From SBAX01 sp964646605 (GTDB lineage: Bacteria; Planctomycetota; Phycisphaerae; UBA1845): a stretch of 30,604 bases of DNA. A model generated the notes under the pieces. It saw only the letters and a list, made by a program, of their open reading frames with translations. It was not told the DNA's origin and searched no databases. The translations under genes were made by a program, and so were the position numbers. The stretch covers positions 1 through 30,604 of the forward strand of contig CAZYEX010000155.1 in the NCBI GenBank assembly GCA_964646605.1, in the 5' to 3' direction. Of this stretch, positions 1 through 7,809 are shown one piece after another (position 1 is the stretch's first letter; every line of letters starts with the position of its first letter).

Positions 1-75
1 CCGCTGCCAGAAGCAGGTCCATCGAATCGGCCAGCGAACTCCGTGTCACGCCGCTGACATACCGCGCTTCGAACG

Positions 76-165
76 ATGGCGCAAATCCCCTATTTTAACA
101 TTCTCGATGGCCGAGAATTGCAGACGGCTGAAGAGTTACGGAGTACCATTGAAGGTGCCAATTGA
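76..165 (+). pseudogene. Possible 5' fragment of an unknown gene at the RM junction
   Basis: An open frame of 29 codons starts at ATG 76, reads MAQIPYFNILDGRELQ and so on, and stops at TGA 163-165. Its composition looks like the start of a real protein, and it ends almost exactly where recognisable homology of the facing restriction-modification gene begins (about position 155-165). This suggests a recombination junction that brought two truncated genes head to head. No ribosome binding site is evident and I do not recognise a family, so a chance reading frame is quite possible. It overlaps the last codons of the minus-strand frame. Confidence 0.2.
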
Positions 166-1444
166 GGAGCGTTTGATAAGCTCCTAACAGGAACGATCCG
201 CTCCCGCACGCGGGATCCAGAATGCGTAACTTGGCCGCGTCGGTCGGCGTCTTGCACTCTGCGAGCAACTTCCCGACGGTGTGCTCGACGATGTAGTCCA
301 CGATGTATTTGGGGGTGTAGTAGACTCCGCCCGCTTTCTTGACTTCCGGCTTGTATTCGACCTTGGCGCGGTGGCCGGCGGTGAGGGTAATCACCTTGCC
401 CAGGAATTGTTCGTAGACCTGCCCCAGGATTTCCGGGGGCATGACGGAAAACTCATAGGGGCACTGCGGATAGTAGAGGTTCTTGAGGATGTCCTTGAGC
501 ACCGCGTCATCGATGGTGAGGTTGGGAGTCAGGTTGTCGGGCGGGTCGGGGCGGTTCTTTTCCGGCTCGAAATGGAACAGGCCGGAGTTGTAGCGCTGGT
601 CGGCCTTGTAGAAGATGTCGAGCAGTCGCGGGTAAACGCGCGGGCCGTTCAAAAGCAAGCGGAGTTGGGCGTACGTCTCGACCCCGCGATCTTCGCACAT
701 CCGCAGGAAAATGAGCCGGTCGATGGTCTTACCGACGGCGTAGTTTAGGTCTCGTACGGATAGGTTGGGGTTTCGCAGGGCGATGTTGCGGGCCAGCTCG
801 TCTCGCCAGCTTTCGATTTCCTTCAGAAATTCGTCATCGACCTCGGCCGTGCCGCGCTTGCGTTTGTTGGACTCGGCGTATTTATCGAACGAGCCTTTGA
901 GGATCGCGTCTTTGGAAAAGATGGAGGCGATTTCGTCCCAGCGCTTCGGATACTCGTCGCACTTGAGGTAGAGCACGCGGGCGGTCGAGGGTTTATCGTC
1001 GGGTTTGGGTTTGATGCGGCAGTCGTAGACCGCAAATTCCTCGAAATCGGTGACGATGGAGAGGGGCAGCTTGTTGGTCCAGGCGTAGCGGCGGAGTTGA
1101 TAGGCCGGGCCGGGGTCGTCGGCGACGGACACGGACGGCTTTTTCGCCTCGACGAAAAACTTGCGGACGCCGCCGATACGAAAGCAATAGTCCGGGGCCT
1201 TGGTCGAACCGCCGACCTTGATCGCGTCTTCGTGGATCACGTCCTTATAGGCCTCCGCGTGGCCGGACTCATTGTCCACGTCCCAGCCGAGCGATTTGAA
1301 AAACGGGTCGATGAATTCGCGGCGTACTTGGGTTTCGTTGTATTCCTGTCGGCGGTAGGCCTCAGCGTGGAGTTCGAACCGCTGGATCAGCCCGACGATG
1401 CCGGCCGGACACGAAGGGACTTGCTCCTGGCCTCGACGCCCCAT
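95..1444 (-). pseudogene. Truncated type IIG-like restriction-modification protein (N-terminal half)
   Basis: This encodes the N-terminal part of a fused restriction endonuclease/N6-adenine DNA methyltransferase. Residues 40-101 carry a type I/IIG R-domain with the line ETQVRREFIDPFF and a PD-(D/E)xK nuclease signature (D85, then E99-A-K101). A helical linker follows, then the methyltransferase entry motif GGVYYTPKYIVDYIVEHTV and the SAM-binding motif I DPACGSGSFLLGAY at about residue 410. Homology stops at NWHLQWY, and 15 unrelated residues precede TAA at 95-97. Catalytic motif IV (NPPF/Y) and the target-recognition domain are missing. Intact relatives are usually around 1000 residues, so less than half remains. 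The ATG at 1444 has AGGA about nine bases upstream, but the first ~18 residues are not conserved-looking. It should be unable to methylate; whether the nuclease part is made is unknown. It is divergent from the acyl-CoA synthetase gene. Confidence 0.8.
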
Positions 1445-1710
1445 GCCTTGCGATCCTATCCGCCCCGCCCACCAACCCCAACTCCCATTCCCTACTCACG
1501 TTTCAAATCCGCGAACGCCAATCCCTTCGTCCGTCCCTCACCCTCCGTCATTGGTCATCTGGTGATTGGTCCCGCGTAACTCGTCACTCACGCCGCCGGC
1601 TCCACGATTCCGATCCTTCCGCTGCACGGGTCTCAAATTGCCGTGCTGGACATAAGGCCGGCGTGGACGTACGCTTGCTTTTCGCCGCCGGCGCAAGGAC
1701 CGCTCCCACG

Positions 1711-3183
1711 ATGCTCGTTGACGCCCTACTCGAAAGCTATCGACGCAACCCGGGCGGACTCGCCGTCGAGGACGGGCTTCGGGCGCTGACGTATCAGCAA
1801 CTCACGCTGCTGTCCGTCGTATTTCGCGACATCGTGAATCGCGAGGCGGGTTCGGAGCGGGTGGGGATCATGCTTCCGGCCTCGTCGGCGTTTCCGGCGG
1901 CGCTGTTTGGGACGCTGTGGGCCGGTCGCGTCGTGGTTCCCCTCAACTTCCTTCTCAGTGCCCAAGAGCTTCGCGCCGTGGTCGCCGACGCGGAACTGAA
2001 AGTCGTTTTCACCATCCGCCACTTTGCCGACATCGTGGGACAACTCCCCGTTCGCGCCGTTTTTCTCGAGGATCTACCCCTTAAGCGGAAGTTCTTGGTC
2101 GCGCGACTTCGTCGAACACCCCCTCCCCCCAACCCCGGCCCCGACGACACAGCCGTGATTCTTTACACCTCGGGAACCACGGGCGAACCCAAGGGTGTGG
2201 AGCTCACCTACCGCAATCTGCACAGCAACTGCGTGGACGCCATTGCTTCGCTGGAGATCGACGCCGGGCATTCGTTCCTCAACCTGCTTCCGCCTTTTCA
2301 CGTGTTTGGTTTGACGGCCAACGTGCTGGTGCCTGTGGTGCTTGGGGCATCGGTGTATGCCCTGCCGCGGTTTCAACCGGTGCATGCCGTTCGTGCCGTG
2401 GCGGACAAGCGGCTCACCGTGGTTCTGGCGATTCCGAGCATGTATGCGGCCATGCTGCGGACGAAATCGCCGAAGCCCGACTCCTTCGGCTCGGTGTACC
2501 TGGCGATCAGCGGCGGTGAGCCGTTGCCGGACAATGTGCGTGACGGGTTTGCGGAGCGGTTCGGAGTGGTTCTGCGGCAAGGCTATGGACTGACGGAGAC
2601 TTCGCCGGTCGTCGCGGCCTGCTCGGCCAAGGTCTATCGCCAGGGGACGGTCGGCAAACCGATCCGAAACGTGAAGGTGCGCATCGTCGGGTCGGACGGA
2701 GAGGATCGCCCGGCGAACGGGGACGGCGAGGTCCTGATTCAGGGCCCGAACGTGATGAAAGGCTACTATCGCAAACCGGAGGAGACGCACCGCGTGCTCA
2801 GCGCCGACGGGTGGTTCTCAACGGGCGACATCGGTCGGATCGATGACGACGGATTCCTGTCCATCACCGGCCGGGCCAAGGACATGCTTATCATCGGCGG
2901 CGAGAACGTGTACGCCCGAGAAATCGAAGCGGTCCTCGAAGGGCATGAAGGAGTTCTTCAGGCCGCGGTCATCGGCATCGCCGACGGGCTCCGCGGCGAG
3001 ACGGCCGTGGCGTTCGTGCTTCCGCGGCAAGGGGCGGAACTGAATCCCGAACAACTTCGCCAATTCGCCCGCGAGCGGTTGGCGGGGTTCAAGGTCCCGC
3101 GGCGAGTCGAAATCCGCGACAACCTGCCCACCGGTCCGACGGGGAAGATTCTCAAACGTCGCCTGCGGGAGTTGTTAGAGTAA
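1711..3183 (+). CDS. AMP-dependent acyl-CoA synthetase/ligase
   Basis: This is an adenylate-forming enzyme that activates a carboxylic acid to acyl-AMP and then normally to acyl-CoA. The ANL-family motifs are all present (numbering from ATG 1711, 490 aa): P-loop-like YTSGTTGEPKG at 152-162, GYGLTETSP at 291-299, the STGD motif at 370-373 followed by GRAKDMLIIGGENV, and the C-terminal catalytic lysine in PTGKILKR (K479). Length fits the family. I chose ATG 1711 because AAGGA lies about 11 bases upstream and the first family-like residues (LVDALLESYRRNPGGLAVED) follow it; an in-frame ATG at 1663 would add 16 atypical residues. Substrate cannot be read from sequence; the closest feel is medium/long-chain fatty acid ligase. 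The SAM hydrolase gene follows about 70 bases downstream on the same strand, so co-transcription is possible. Confidence 0.9.
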   Translation: MLVDALLESYRRNPGGLAVEDGLRALTYQQLTLLSVVFRDIVNREAGSERVGIMLPASSAFPAALFGTLWAGRVVVPLNFLLSAQELRAVVADAELKVVFTIRHFADIVGQLPVRAVFLEDLPLKRKFLVARLRRTPPPPNPGPDDTAVILYTSGTTGEPKGVELTYRNLHSNCVDAIASLEIDAGHSFLNLLPPFHVFGLTANVLVPVVLGASVYALPRFQPVHAVRAVADKRLTVVLAIPSMYAAMLRTKSPKPDSFGSVYLAISGGEPLPDNVRDGFAERFGVVLRQGYGLTETSPVVAACSAKVYRQGTVGKPIRNVKVRIVGSDGEDRPANGDGEVLIQGPNVMKGYYRKPEETHRVLSADGWFSTGDIGRIDDDGFLSITGRAKDMLIIGGENVYAREIEAVLEGHEGVLQAAVIGIADGLRGETAVAFVLPRQGAELNPEQLRQFARERLAGFKVPRRVEIRDNLPTGPTGKILKRRLRELLE

Positions 3184-3256
3184 GTCGCCCTGCGTGGTCC
3201 CGGCGGTAGGATTGGCCCGGGGGCTGGAATGCAGATTCGCTCGTGCGATGGGTGTC

Positions 3257-4051
3257 ATGGCCATAATCACCTTGCTCACCGACTACGGCACGTGCGATTA
3301 CTACGTCGCGGCGCTGAAGGGCGTGATTCTCAGCCTTTCGCCCGAGGCTCGCGTCGTGGATATCACGCACGAAATCGAGCCTTTTGACATCGCCCAGGCC
3401 GCTTTTGTGCTTCGCCAGACCCTACCCTGGTTCCCGGCGGGGACGATTCACGTCGCGGTGGTCGATCCGGGTGTAGGGTCCGCCCGCCGGATTCTGCTGG
3501 GCAAGTACAATGGGCAATACGTGTTAGCGCCCGACAACGGGCTGATGACCTGGTTGCACCGCGACTTTCCAGCGGAGTTGATGCACGTGGTCGAAGATCG
3601 CCGGTACTTCTTGCCCAACATCTCGTCGACCTTTCACGGTCGCGATATCCTCGCGGCGGCGGCGGCGCACTTGGCCAACGGCGTGCCGCCGCGGTCGTTG
3701 GGCCGCCTCACGGATCATCTGGAAATGCTGCCCATCCCGCACCGCGCGGAGCCTAAGGGATCAGGGTGGATCGGACGGGTCGTGTACGTGGACCGATTCG
3801 GTACGTTGATTACGAACATTCGCGAGGATCAACTCATCGTTTCGCGCGACCCGTCCCCGTCATGGTGCGTTTTCGTCAACGGCGTGAGCGTGGGACCGAT
3901 TCGATCGGCCTTTCACGAAGTGGCATCCGGTTCAGCGCTGGCCTACGTGGGGGCATGTGAGTTGTTGGAAATCGCGATCAACCAAGGAAAGGCAACGGAG
4001 CGTTTTGGTGCGGTCGAATCCTTGGAGATCGAAGTCCGGGTGATGGCGTAG
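3257..4051 (+). CDS. SAM hydrolase (DUF62/duf-62 family, adenosine-forming)
   Basis: This belongs to the SAM hydroxide adenosyltransferase family, related to fluorinase and chlorinase, which hydrolyses S-adenosylmethionine to adenosine and methionine. Visible hallmarks, numbered from ATG 3257 (264 aa), are the N-terminal TLLTDYGTCDYYV, AVVDPGVGSARR with D70 and R77, and FHGRDIL with H127. Together these form the Asp-Arg-His triad that marks the hydrolases. The C-terminal beta-barrel half contains YVDRFGTLITNI, also typical. An alternative ATG at 3248 adds three residues; an ATG at 3194 would add a 21-residue atypical leader. No strong Shine-Dalgarno sequence is visible for either near start. 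The halogenating members have a different halide pocket, and nothing here points to halogenation. The physiological reason bacteria destroy SAM this way is not settled. Confidence 0.9.
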   Translation: MAIITLLTDYGTCDYYVAALKGVILSLSPEARVVDITHEIEPFDIAQAAFVLRQTLPWFPAGTIHVAVVDPGVGSARRILLGKYNGQYVLAPDNGLMTWLHRDFPAELMHVVEDRRYFLPNISSTFHGRDILAAAAAHLANGVPPRSLGRLTDHLEMLPIPHRAEPKGSGWIGRVVYVDRFGTLITNIREDQLIVSRDPSPSWCVFVNGVSVGPIRSAFHEVASGSALAYVGACELLEIAINQGKATERFGAVESLEIEVRVMA

Positions 4052-4533
4052 ACCTCTCGCTGGCGCGACCACGCTCAGTGGAAACCGAGATGGAATACCC
4101 TATAAAAAGGCGTGCGGCACCCCGTAAGTCATTGGCGCGGTCAAAGGGTGCCGCAGCGAGTGGAAGCTTGGTTGTATGAGCAGCCGAGGCGACTTCCCGT
4201 CCTCTGGTTTTCGCCACGTTGCGTGTTCGGTTGATTCTATATCGGTTGCCCTCAAGAAATCAACAGGAACATCTCGACATTCGTTGAAAGTCCGAAGTCC
4301 CCTCTGCCCAGCCGGACCCAGCCGACCGCCGACCGGTCGACACGTCGTCAGGTGGATCCTGCTGGACGGATGTAGCATATCCGTAAATGACGTGCCATGC
4401 AAGATAAATCACAAGACAAATCCGGCGTAACCCCATGATGGAACGGACGTTGTGAACCGCACCGGCTCCATCGTTGGAAACCGCCCCATTTACCGGACGG
4501 TCCTATAAGTATAGCGGCTGTCTGGATCGGGTT
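4052..4533. other. Gene-poor stretch, no convincing coding sequence
   Basis: About 480 bases follow the SAM hydrolase gene without a believable gene. Short frames of 84 codons (plus, 4176-4430) and 100 codons (minus, 4100-4402) overlap each other, are low in family-like composition and have no ribosome binding sites. A perfect 9-base inverted repeat, GCGGCACCC at 4114-4122 with GGGTGCCGC at 4146-4154, has a 23-base spacer and no T-run, so it is not a standard terminator. A small hairpin (CGGAT/ATCCG) lies near 4368-4385. Together with the regulator remnant just downstream, the stretch looks like a decayed locus. Confidence 0.5.
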
Positions 4534-4689
4534 CTACAGCTCGACAAGGTCCCGGCGGAGGGCCCAGCGGGTCAGTTCGACGCGGTCGTGGCTGTCGAGC
4601 TTGGGCATGAGGCGGGTCTTGTGGGCATCGATGGTTTTGCGGCTGCGGTATAGGAGCGCGGCGACATTCGCCCCCACCGAAATGTGGGC
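4534..4689 (-). pseudogene. C-terminal remnant of a LuxR/NarL-type response regulator
   Basis: Reading the minus strand from 4689 to the TAG stop at 4534-4536 gives 51 codons containing AALLYRSRKTIDAHKTRLMP and then KLDSHDRVELTRWALR. This is the second half of a LuxR-family helix-turn-helix domain (recognition helix and C-terminal helix) with the normal C-terminal tail and stop. The receiver domain and the first HTH helices are missing: homology fades upstream of residue ~8 and an in-frame TGA sits at 4690-4692. There is no start codon or ribosome binding site, so this is a dead 3' fragment. It lies downstream of the aldolase-SDR gene on the same strand, in an otherwise gene-poor region. Confidence 0.75.
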
Positions 4690-4808
4690 TCATCCGATCG
4701 ACGTGGGGTTGCGAACGCAACTACCTTTTTCGGGCGAAGTGGCATACGCATGTCACCCCTGTCCGCGCAGAGGCAGGGAAAACTCTCGCCGCCATCGGCT
4801 CGGCCTGG

Positions 4809-6908
4809 TTACCGCGGGAAGGCGTCGGGTAGTCCGCCATCGATGGGAAGAACCGACCCAGTCGTTGGGGTCGCGTTGCTTGCGAAAAAGACGACGGCGT
4901 TGCCTACATGACGTCCATAGACGTGAACTTTGAGAAGGTTGCGCTGGCGGTAAAACTCGGGTAAATCCGTCGCGTGGATTTGGTGAGTTTGGGCCCGCGC
5001 GGGGGTTACTTGCGACCATAACCCGGAGGGAGTTTGTGCGTCGCCGAAGATGGCATCGGGGGTCAGCATGTTGACTCGAATGCCGTAAAGAGCGAGTTCA
5101 ATCGCCGCCAAGCGCCCGAGTTGATGGGCGGCGGCTTTGGAAGCGCTGTAGGCTGCGAACTCCCGCCCGGGCGAAAAAACGTTCTTGCTTGAGACCATGA
5201 CAATGTGTCCGCCGAGCCGCTGCTCCTTCATGGCTCGGATTCCCTCGCGCATGAACAGGAGATACCCCGTCGCGTTGACGTCCATCACCCGTCGAAAATC
5301 CTCGACGGCAAGGGATTCGATGGGTGCCACGTGAGCGACACCGGCGTTGGGGACAAGAACGTCGACGCCTCCGAAAGTGCGAACGACCGTGTCGAAGCCT
5401 CGGCGGACGCTGTTCTCGTCGGTCACGTCCATGACGATGCCCGTGGCGACGCCTGGGCCGTGACGCTCGGCGATTCTTTCGACGACTTTTTGGATTCGCG
5501 GTCCCTCGAGATCGCAGACGGCCACGTGGGCGCCGGCGTCGGCGCATACCTCGGCGACGGCCGAACCGATCGCGCCCGCGCCGCCGCTGACCGCGACCAC
5601 CTGCCCGGCGAGCGGTTGGTCGCATGGCGCGCGCAGCTTGACGCGTTGCAGCGTGCGAAACTCCATGTGGAATAGGTCCTCGGCGGGAAGCGAGCGATAC
5701 GACCCTAGGGCGTCGGCCTTGGCTTTGGCGATCAAGGTGCGCCGGGCGATATCGGCGGCGATCCGTGCTTCGCGTTTCGACTCCCCCCAACAGAGAAGTC
5801 CTGCGCCGACCAGCCAGACGACGCGCGGGGAGGAGTCCAGACCGTCGAGCGATCCGCCGTGTGCCGCGACGTAGTTTTCGTATCGTCGCCGGTAGGCTTC
5901 GACGCAACCGCTTAGTTGTTCGCGGAGAGCCTGCGCGTCCGATGTGTGCGGGTTCTGGACGAGCATGGGCCAGGGCTTGGTGCGGATCAGGTGGTCGCCG
6001 GTGAGCGGTCCCTTTTCGGCGAGGGTCTCGATCGAAGGACGAGCGAGGATCGAGAGAACCTCGTCGCCGCCCCGCCATTCGAGGATGGAACGAGCGTGGG
6101 GGCGATCCTCGTCTCCGGTCGCCCTGGCAATCAGGCCGCGAAGGATCGGCGCGGCCGCGACGACGAGCGCGCCGGGATCCGTCGTGGGGTGTGCCGCGGA
6201 CGCAAACACGGCGCCACGTAACCGCTCGGCGATGAACTGTTCGCATTGGTCCACGAGGGCGATATGGCGCTCGTGGCTGGTTCGTGCGTCGTCGCCGAAG
6301 GTGATGAGGCCGTGTTGGATCAAGACGACGCCCTCGACGGTGGGGTTCTTCTCATAGACCTCGATGATGGCCTTGGCGAGGTCGAAACCCGGCCGCACGT
6401 AGGGGAGGATGGCGACGCGATCGCCAAGGGCTTTGCGGATCAGCTCCTCGCCGTTGGGCTGGTTGGTCAGAGTCAAAACCGCGTCGGCGTGGCTGTGATC
6501 GATGAATCGCGGGGGGAGGAAGGCGTGGACGAGGGTCTCGATCGACGGGGTCGGTGACGACGGGTCGAACAGGTGCGTGCGAAACTCACGGACCATGTCC
6601 TCGTCGGAAAGCTGCGGTAGCCCTCGCAGTCGGCGAAGATAGGCCAGATCGACGGCGGGCATCCCGTTCGGTTCGAGGGCCGCCATATCCTGCCCCGAGG
6701 CTTTGACGAAGACGACTTCGAGGCGGTCACCGAGGATCGTGGTCACGGCGCCCTTCATGGACACGTTGCCGCCGCCGTGTAGGACGAGGTCGGGGTCGGT
6801 TCCGAGCAGTCGGGCGGTGTAGAGGCGGAGGGCGAAGTCGTCGCCGTGGAGGGGCCCAAAGCGCCGGACGGCCTCCGCGGCGCCTTGGTCTGTCCATCGA
6901 CTCAACAT
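4809..6908 (-). CDS. Bifunctional class II aldolase / short-chain dehydrogenase
   Basis: This 699-residue fusion resembles the RhaEW/YuxG type (rhamnulose-1-phosphate aldolase joined to an alcohol/lactaldehyde dehydrogenase). The N-terminal class II aldolase/adducin domain has HGGGN at 44-48 and zinc ligands H138 and H140 (FIDHSHAD) and H199 (LIQHG). The C-terminal SDR domain has the nucleotide motif SGGAGAIGSA at 441-450, NAG at 521-523 and the catalytic pair in YSASK (Y587, K591). Both active sites appear intact. Expected chemistry is retro-aldol cleavage of a sugar-1-phosphate to DHAP plus a hydroxyaldehyde, with NAD(P)-linked oxidation or reduction of the latter. No rhamnose isomerase, kinase or transporter is nearby, so the true substrate is unknown. 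ATG 6908 is preceded by a weak GGGAA, and only 27 bases separate it from the lsrF-like gene upstream, implying one transcript. Confidence 0.88.
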   Translation of the reverse strand: MLSRWTDQGAAEAVRRFGPLHGDDFALRLYTARLLGTDPDLVLHGGGNVSMKGAVTTILGDRLEVVFVKASGQDMAALEPNGMPAVDLAYLRRLRGLPQLSDEDMVREFRTHLFDPSSPTPSIETLVHAFLPPRFIDHSHADAVLTLTNQPNGEELIRKALGDRVAILPYVRPGFDLAKAIIEVYEKNPTVEGVVLIQHGLITFGDDARTSHERHIALVDQCEQFIAERLRGAVFASAAHPTTDPGALVVAAAPILRGLIARATGDEDRPHARSILEWRGGDEVLSILARPSIETLAEKGPLTGDHLIRTKPWPMLVQNPHTSDAQALREQLSGCVEAYRRRYENYVAAHGGSLDGLDSSPRVVWLVGAGLLCWGESKREARIAADIARRTLIAKAKADALGSYRSLPAEDLFHMEFRTLQRVKLRAPCDQPLAGQVVAVSGGAGAIGSAVAEVCADAGAHVAVCDLEGPRIQKVVERIAERHGPGVATGIVMDVTDENSVRRGFDTVVRTFGGVDVLVPNAGVAHVAPIESLAVEDFRRVMDVNATGYLLFMREGIRAMKEQRLGGHIVMVSSKNVFSPGREFAAYSASKAAAHQLGRLAAIELALYGIRVNMLTPDAIFGDAQTPSGLWSQVTPARAQTHQIHATDLPEFYRQRNLLKVHVYGRHVGNAVVFFASNATPTTGSVLPIDGGLPDAFPR

Positions 6909-6935
6909 GGGTTCCCGCGCCGACGCGAGGCCGGG

Positions 6936-7781
6936 CTATCCGATCTTGACGTTCAATTCGTGGGCGTGACGGTCGCCGGCGGGACGTGCGGACGGGCTCG
7001 TTTTGAGCGACTGTTGCAGTCTGTCCCAAGCCTGGGCGTCGGTCAGTCCCTCTTGCACAATTCCGCGAACGGCGCGGATCATCTCGACGGGCCAGGTCGA
7101 TTGAAAGACGTTGCGCCCCATGTCCACGCCGGAAGCGCCCGACGAGACGGCGCGGAAGGCCAGACGCAGGGCTTCGCGCTCTTCGATTTTCTTGCCGCCG
7201 GCGATGACGACGGGGACAGGACAGCCGTTGACCACGCGCTCGAAATCGTCGCAATAGTAGGTTTTCACGAAATTCGCGCCGAGTTCGGCGGCGATGCGGC
7301 AGGCGAGGCCCAGATAGCGTGCGTCGCGGACCATCTCCTTGCCCACCGCGGTTACGGCCAACACGGGCATTCCGTAGCGCTGCCCTTCGTCGCATAGCTT
7401 GCCGAGATTGGTGAGTGTCGCTTTTTCGTGCGGCGACCCGACGAAGATGGACATGGTGACGCAGGAGGCGTTCAGTCGAAGGGCCTCTTCGATTCCGACG
7501 GTCAAGTCCTCGTCGGAAAGGTCGTCCTGGAGAATGCTCGTGCCCCCGGAAACACGAAGGACGATGGGGATTCGGGTCGCAGCGTCGACGCAGGTGCGGA
7601 GCACGCCGCGGGTCAGCATCAGGGCGTCGGCGTAGGGAAGGAGCGGGGCGATGACCTCGGCGGGGCGTTCCAGACCGGTTGTGGGTCCCTGAAAATATCC
7701 GTGGTCCACGGCGAGCATCACACAGCGGCCCGTGGCAGGCTTGAGGATCCCGGTCAGCCGATTTCGCATGCCCCAGTCCAT
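6936..7781 (-). CDS. lsrF: LsrF-like class I aldolase / 3-hydroxy-5-phosphonooxypentane-2,4-dione thiolase family
   Basis: The 281-residue product matches LsrF very closely in motif content: MDWGMRNRL at the start, MLAVDHGYFQGPTTGLE at 22-38, FVKTYY with the expected Schiff-base lysine K173, CPVPVVIAGGKK at 187-198 and GASGVDMGRNVFQS at 215-228. In enteric bacteria LsrF acts at the end of autoinducer-2 degradation, transferring an acetyl group to CoA from the phosphorylated AI-2 product. No lsrACDBKR genes are visible here, so an AI-2 role is not supported and another sugar-phosphate substrate is plausible. ATG 7781 was chosen because GGAGAGGA lies just upstream; an upstream in-frame start at 7844 would overlap the 3' end of lgt and add an arginine-rich atypical leader. 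The gene sits between lgt and the aldolase-SDR fusion, all on the minus strand. Confidence 0.85.
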   Translation of the reverse strand: MDWGMRNRLTGILKPATGRCVMLAVDHGYFQGPTTGLERPAEVIAPLLPYADALMLTRGVLRTCVDAATRIPIVLRVSGGTSILQDDLSDEDLTVGIEEALRLNASCVTMSIFVGSPHEKATLTNLGKLCDEGQRYGMPVLAVTAVGKEMVRDARYLGLACRIAAELGANFVKTYYCDDFERVVNGCPVPVVIAGGKKIEEREALRLAFRAVSSGASGVDMGRNVFQSTWPVEMIRAVRGIVQEGLTDAQAWDRLQQSLKTSPSARPAGDRHAHELNVKIG

Positions 7782-7809
7782 TGTCTTCCTCTCCAATGAT
7801 TCGAATCGC

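Noticed and set aside
100..118. ATTCTCG/CGAGAAT hairpin at the RM break considered as an attachment or recombination site
   Set aside because: Only seven bases per arm, explained by a possible coding frame, and no integrase or second copy is visible.
3257..4051. Fluorinase/chlorinase function for the SAM-binding protein
   Set aside because: The Asp-Arg-His triad of the hydrolase subgroup is intact and nothing nearby suggests halometabolite synthesis.
4100..4430. Overlapping 84- and 100-codon frames on opposite strands
   Set aside because: No recognisable motifs, no ribosome binding sites, and unlike the codon use of neighbouring genes.
4703..4725. GTTGCG-AA-CGCAAC hairpin followed by TTTTT considered as a terminator
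   Set aside because: The two-base loop and six-base stem are too tight, and the T-run is on the plus strand where no gene ends nearby.
5098..6246. 382-codon minus-strand frame
   Set aside because: Alternate frame of the aldolase-SDR fusion, dominated by arginine, no motifs.
6936..7781. Autoinducer-2 degradation operon
   Set aside because: Only the LsrF-like gene is present; no transporter, kinase or LsrR homolog is in the window.
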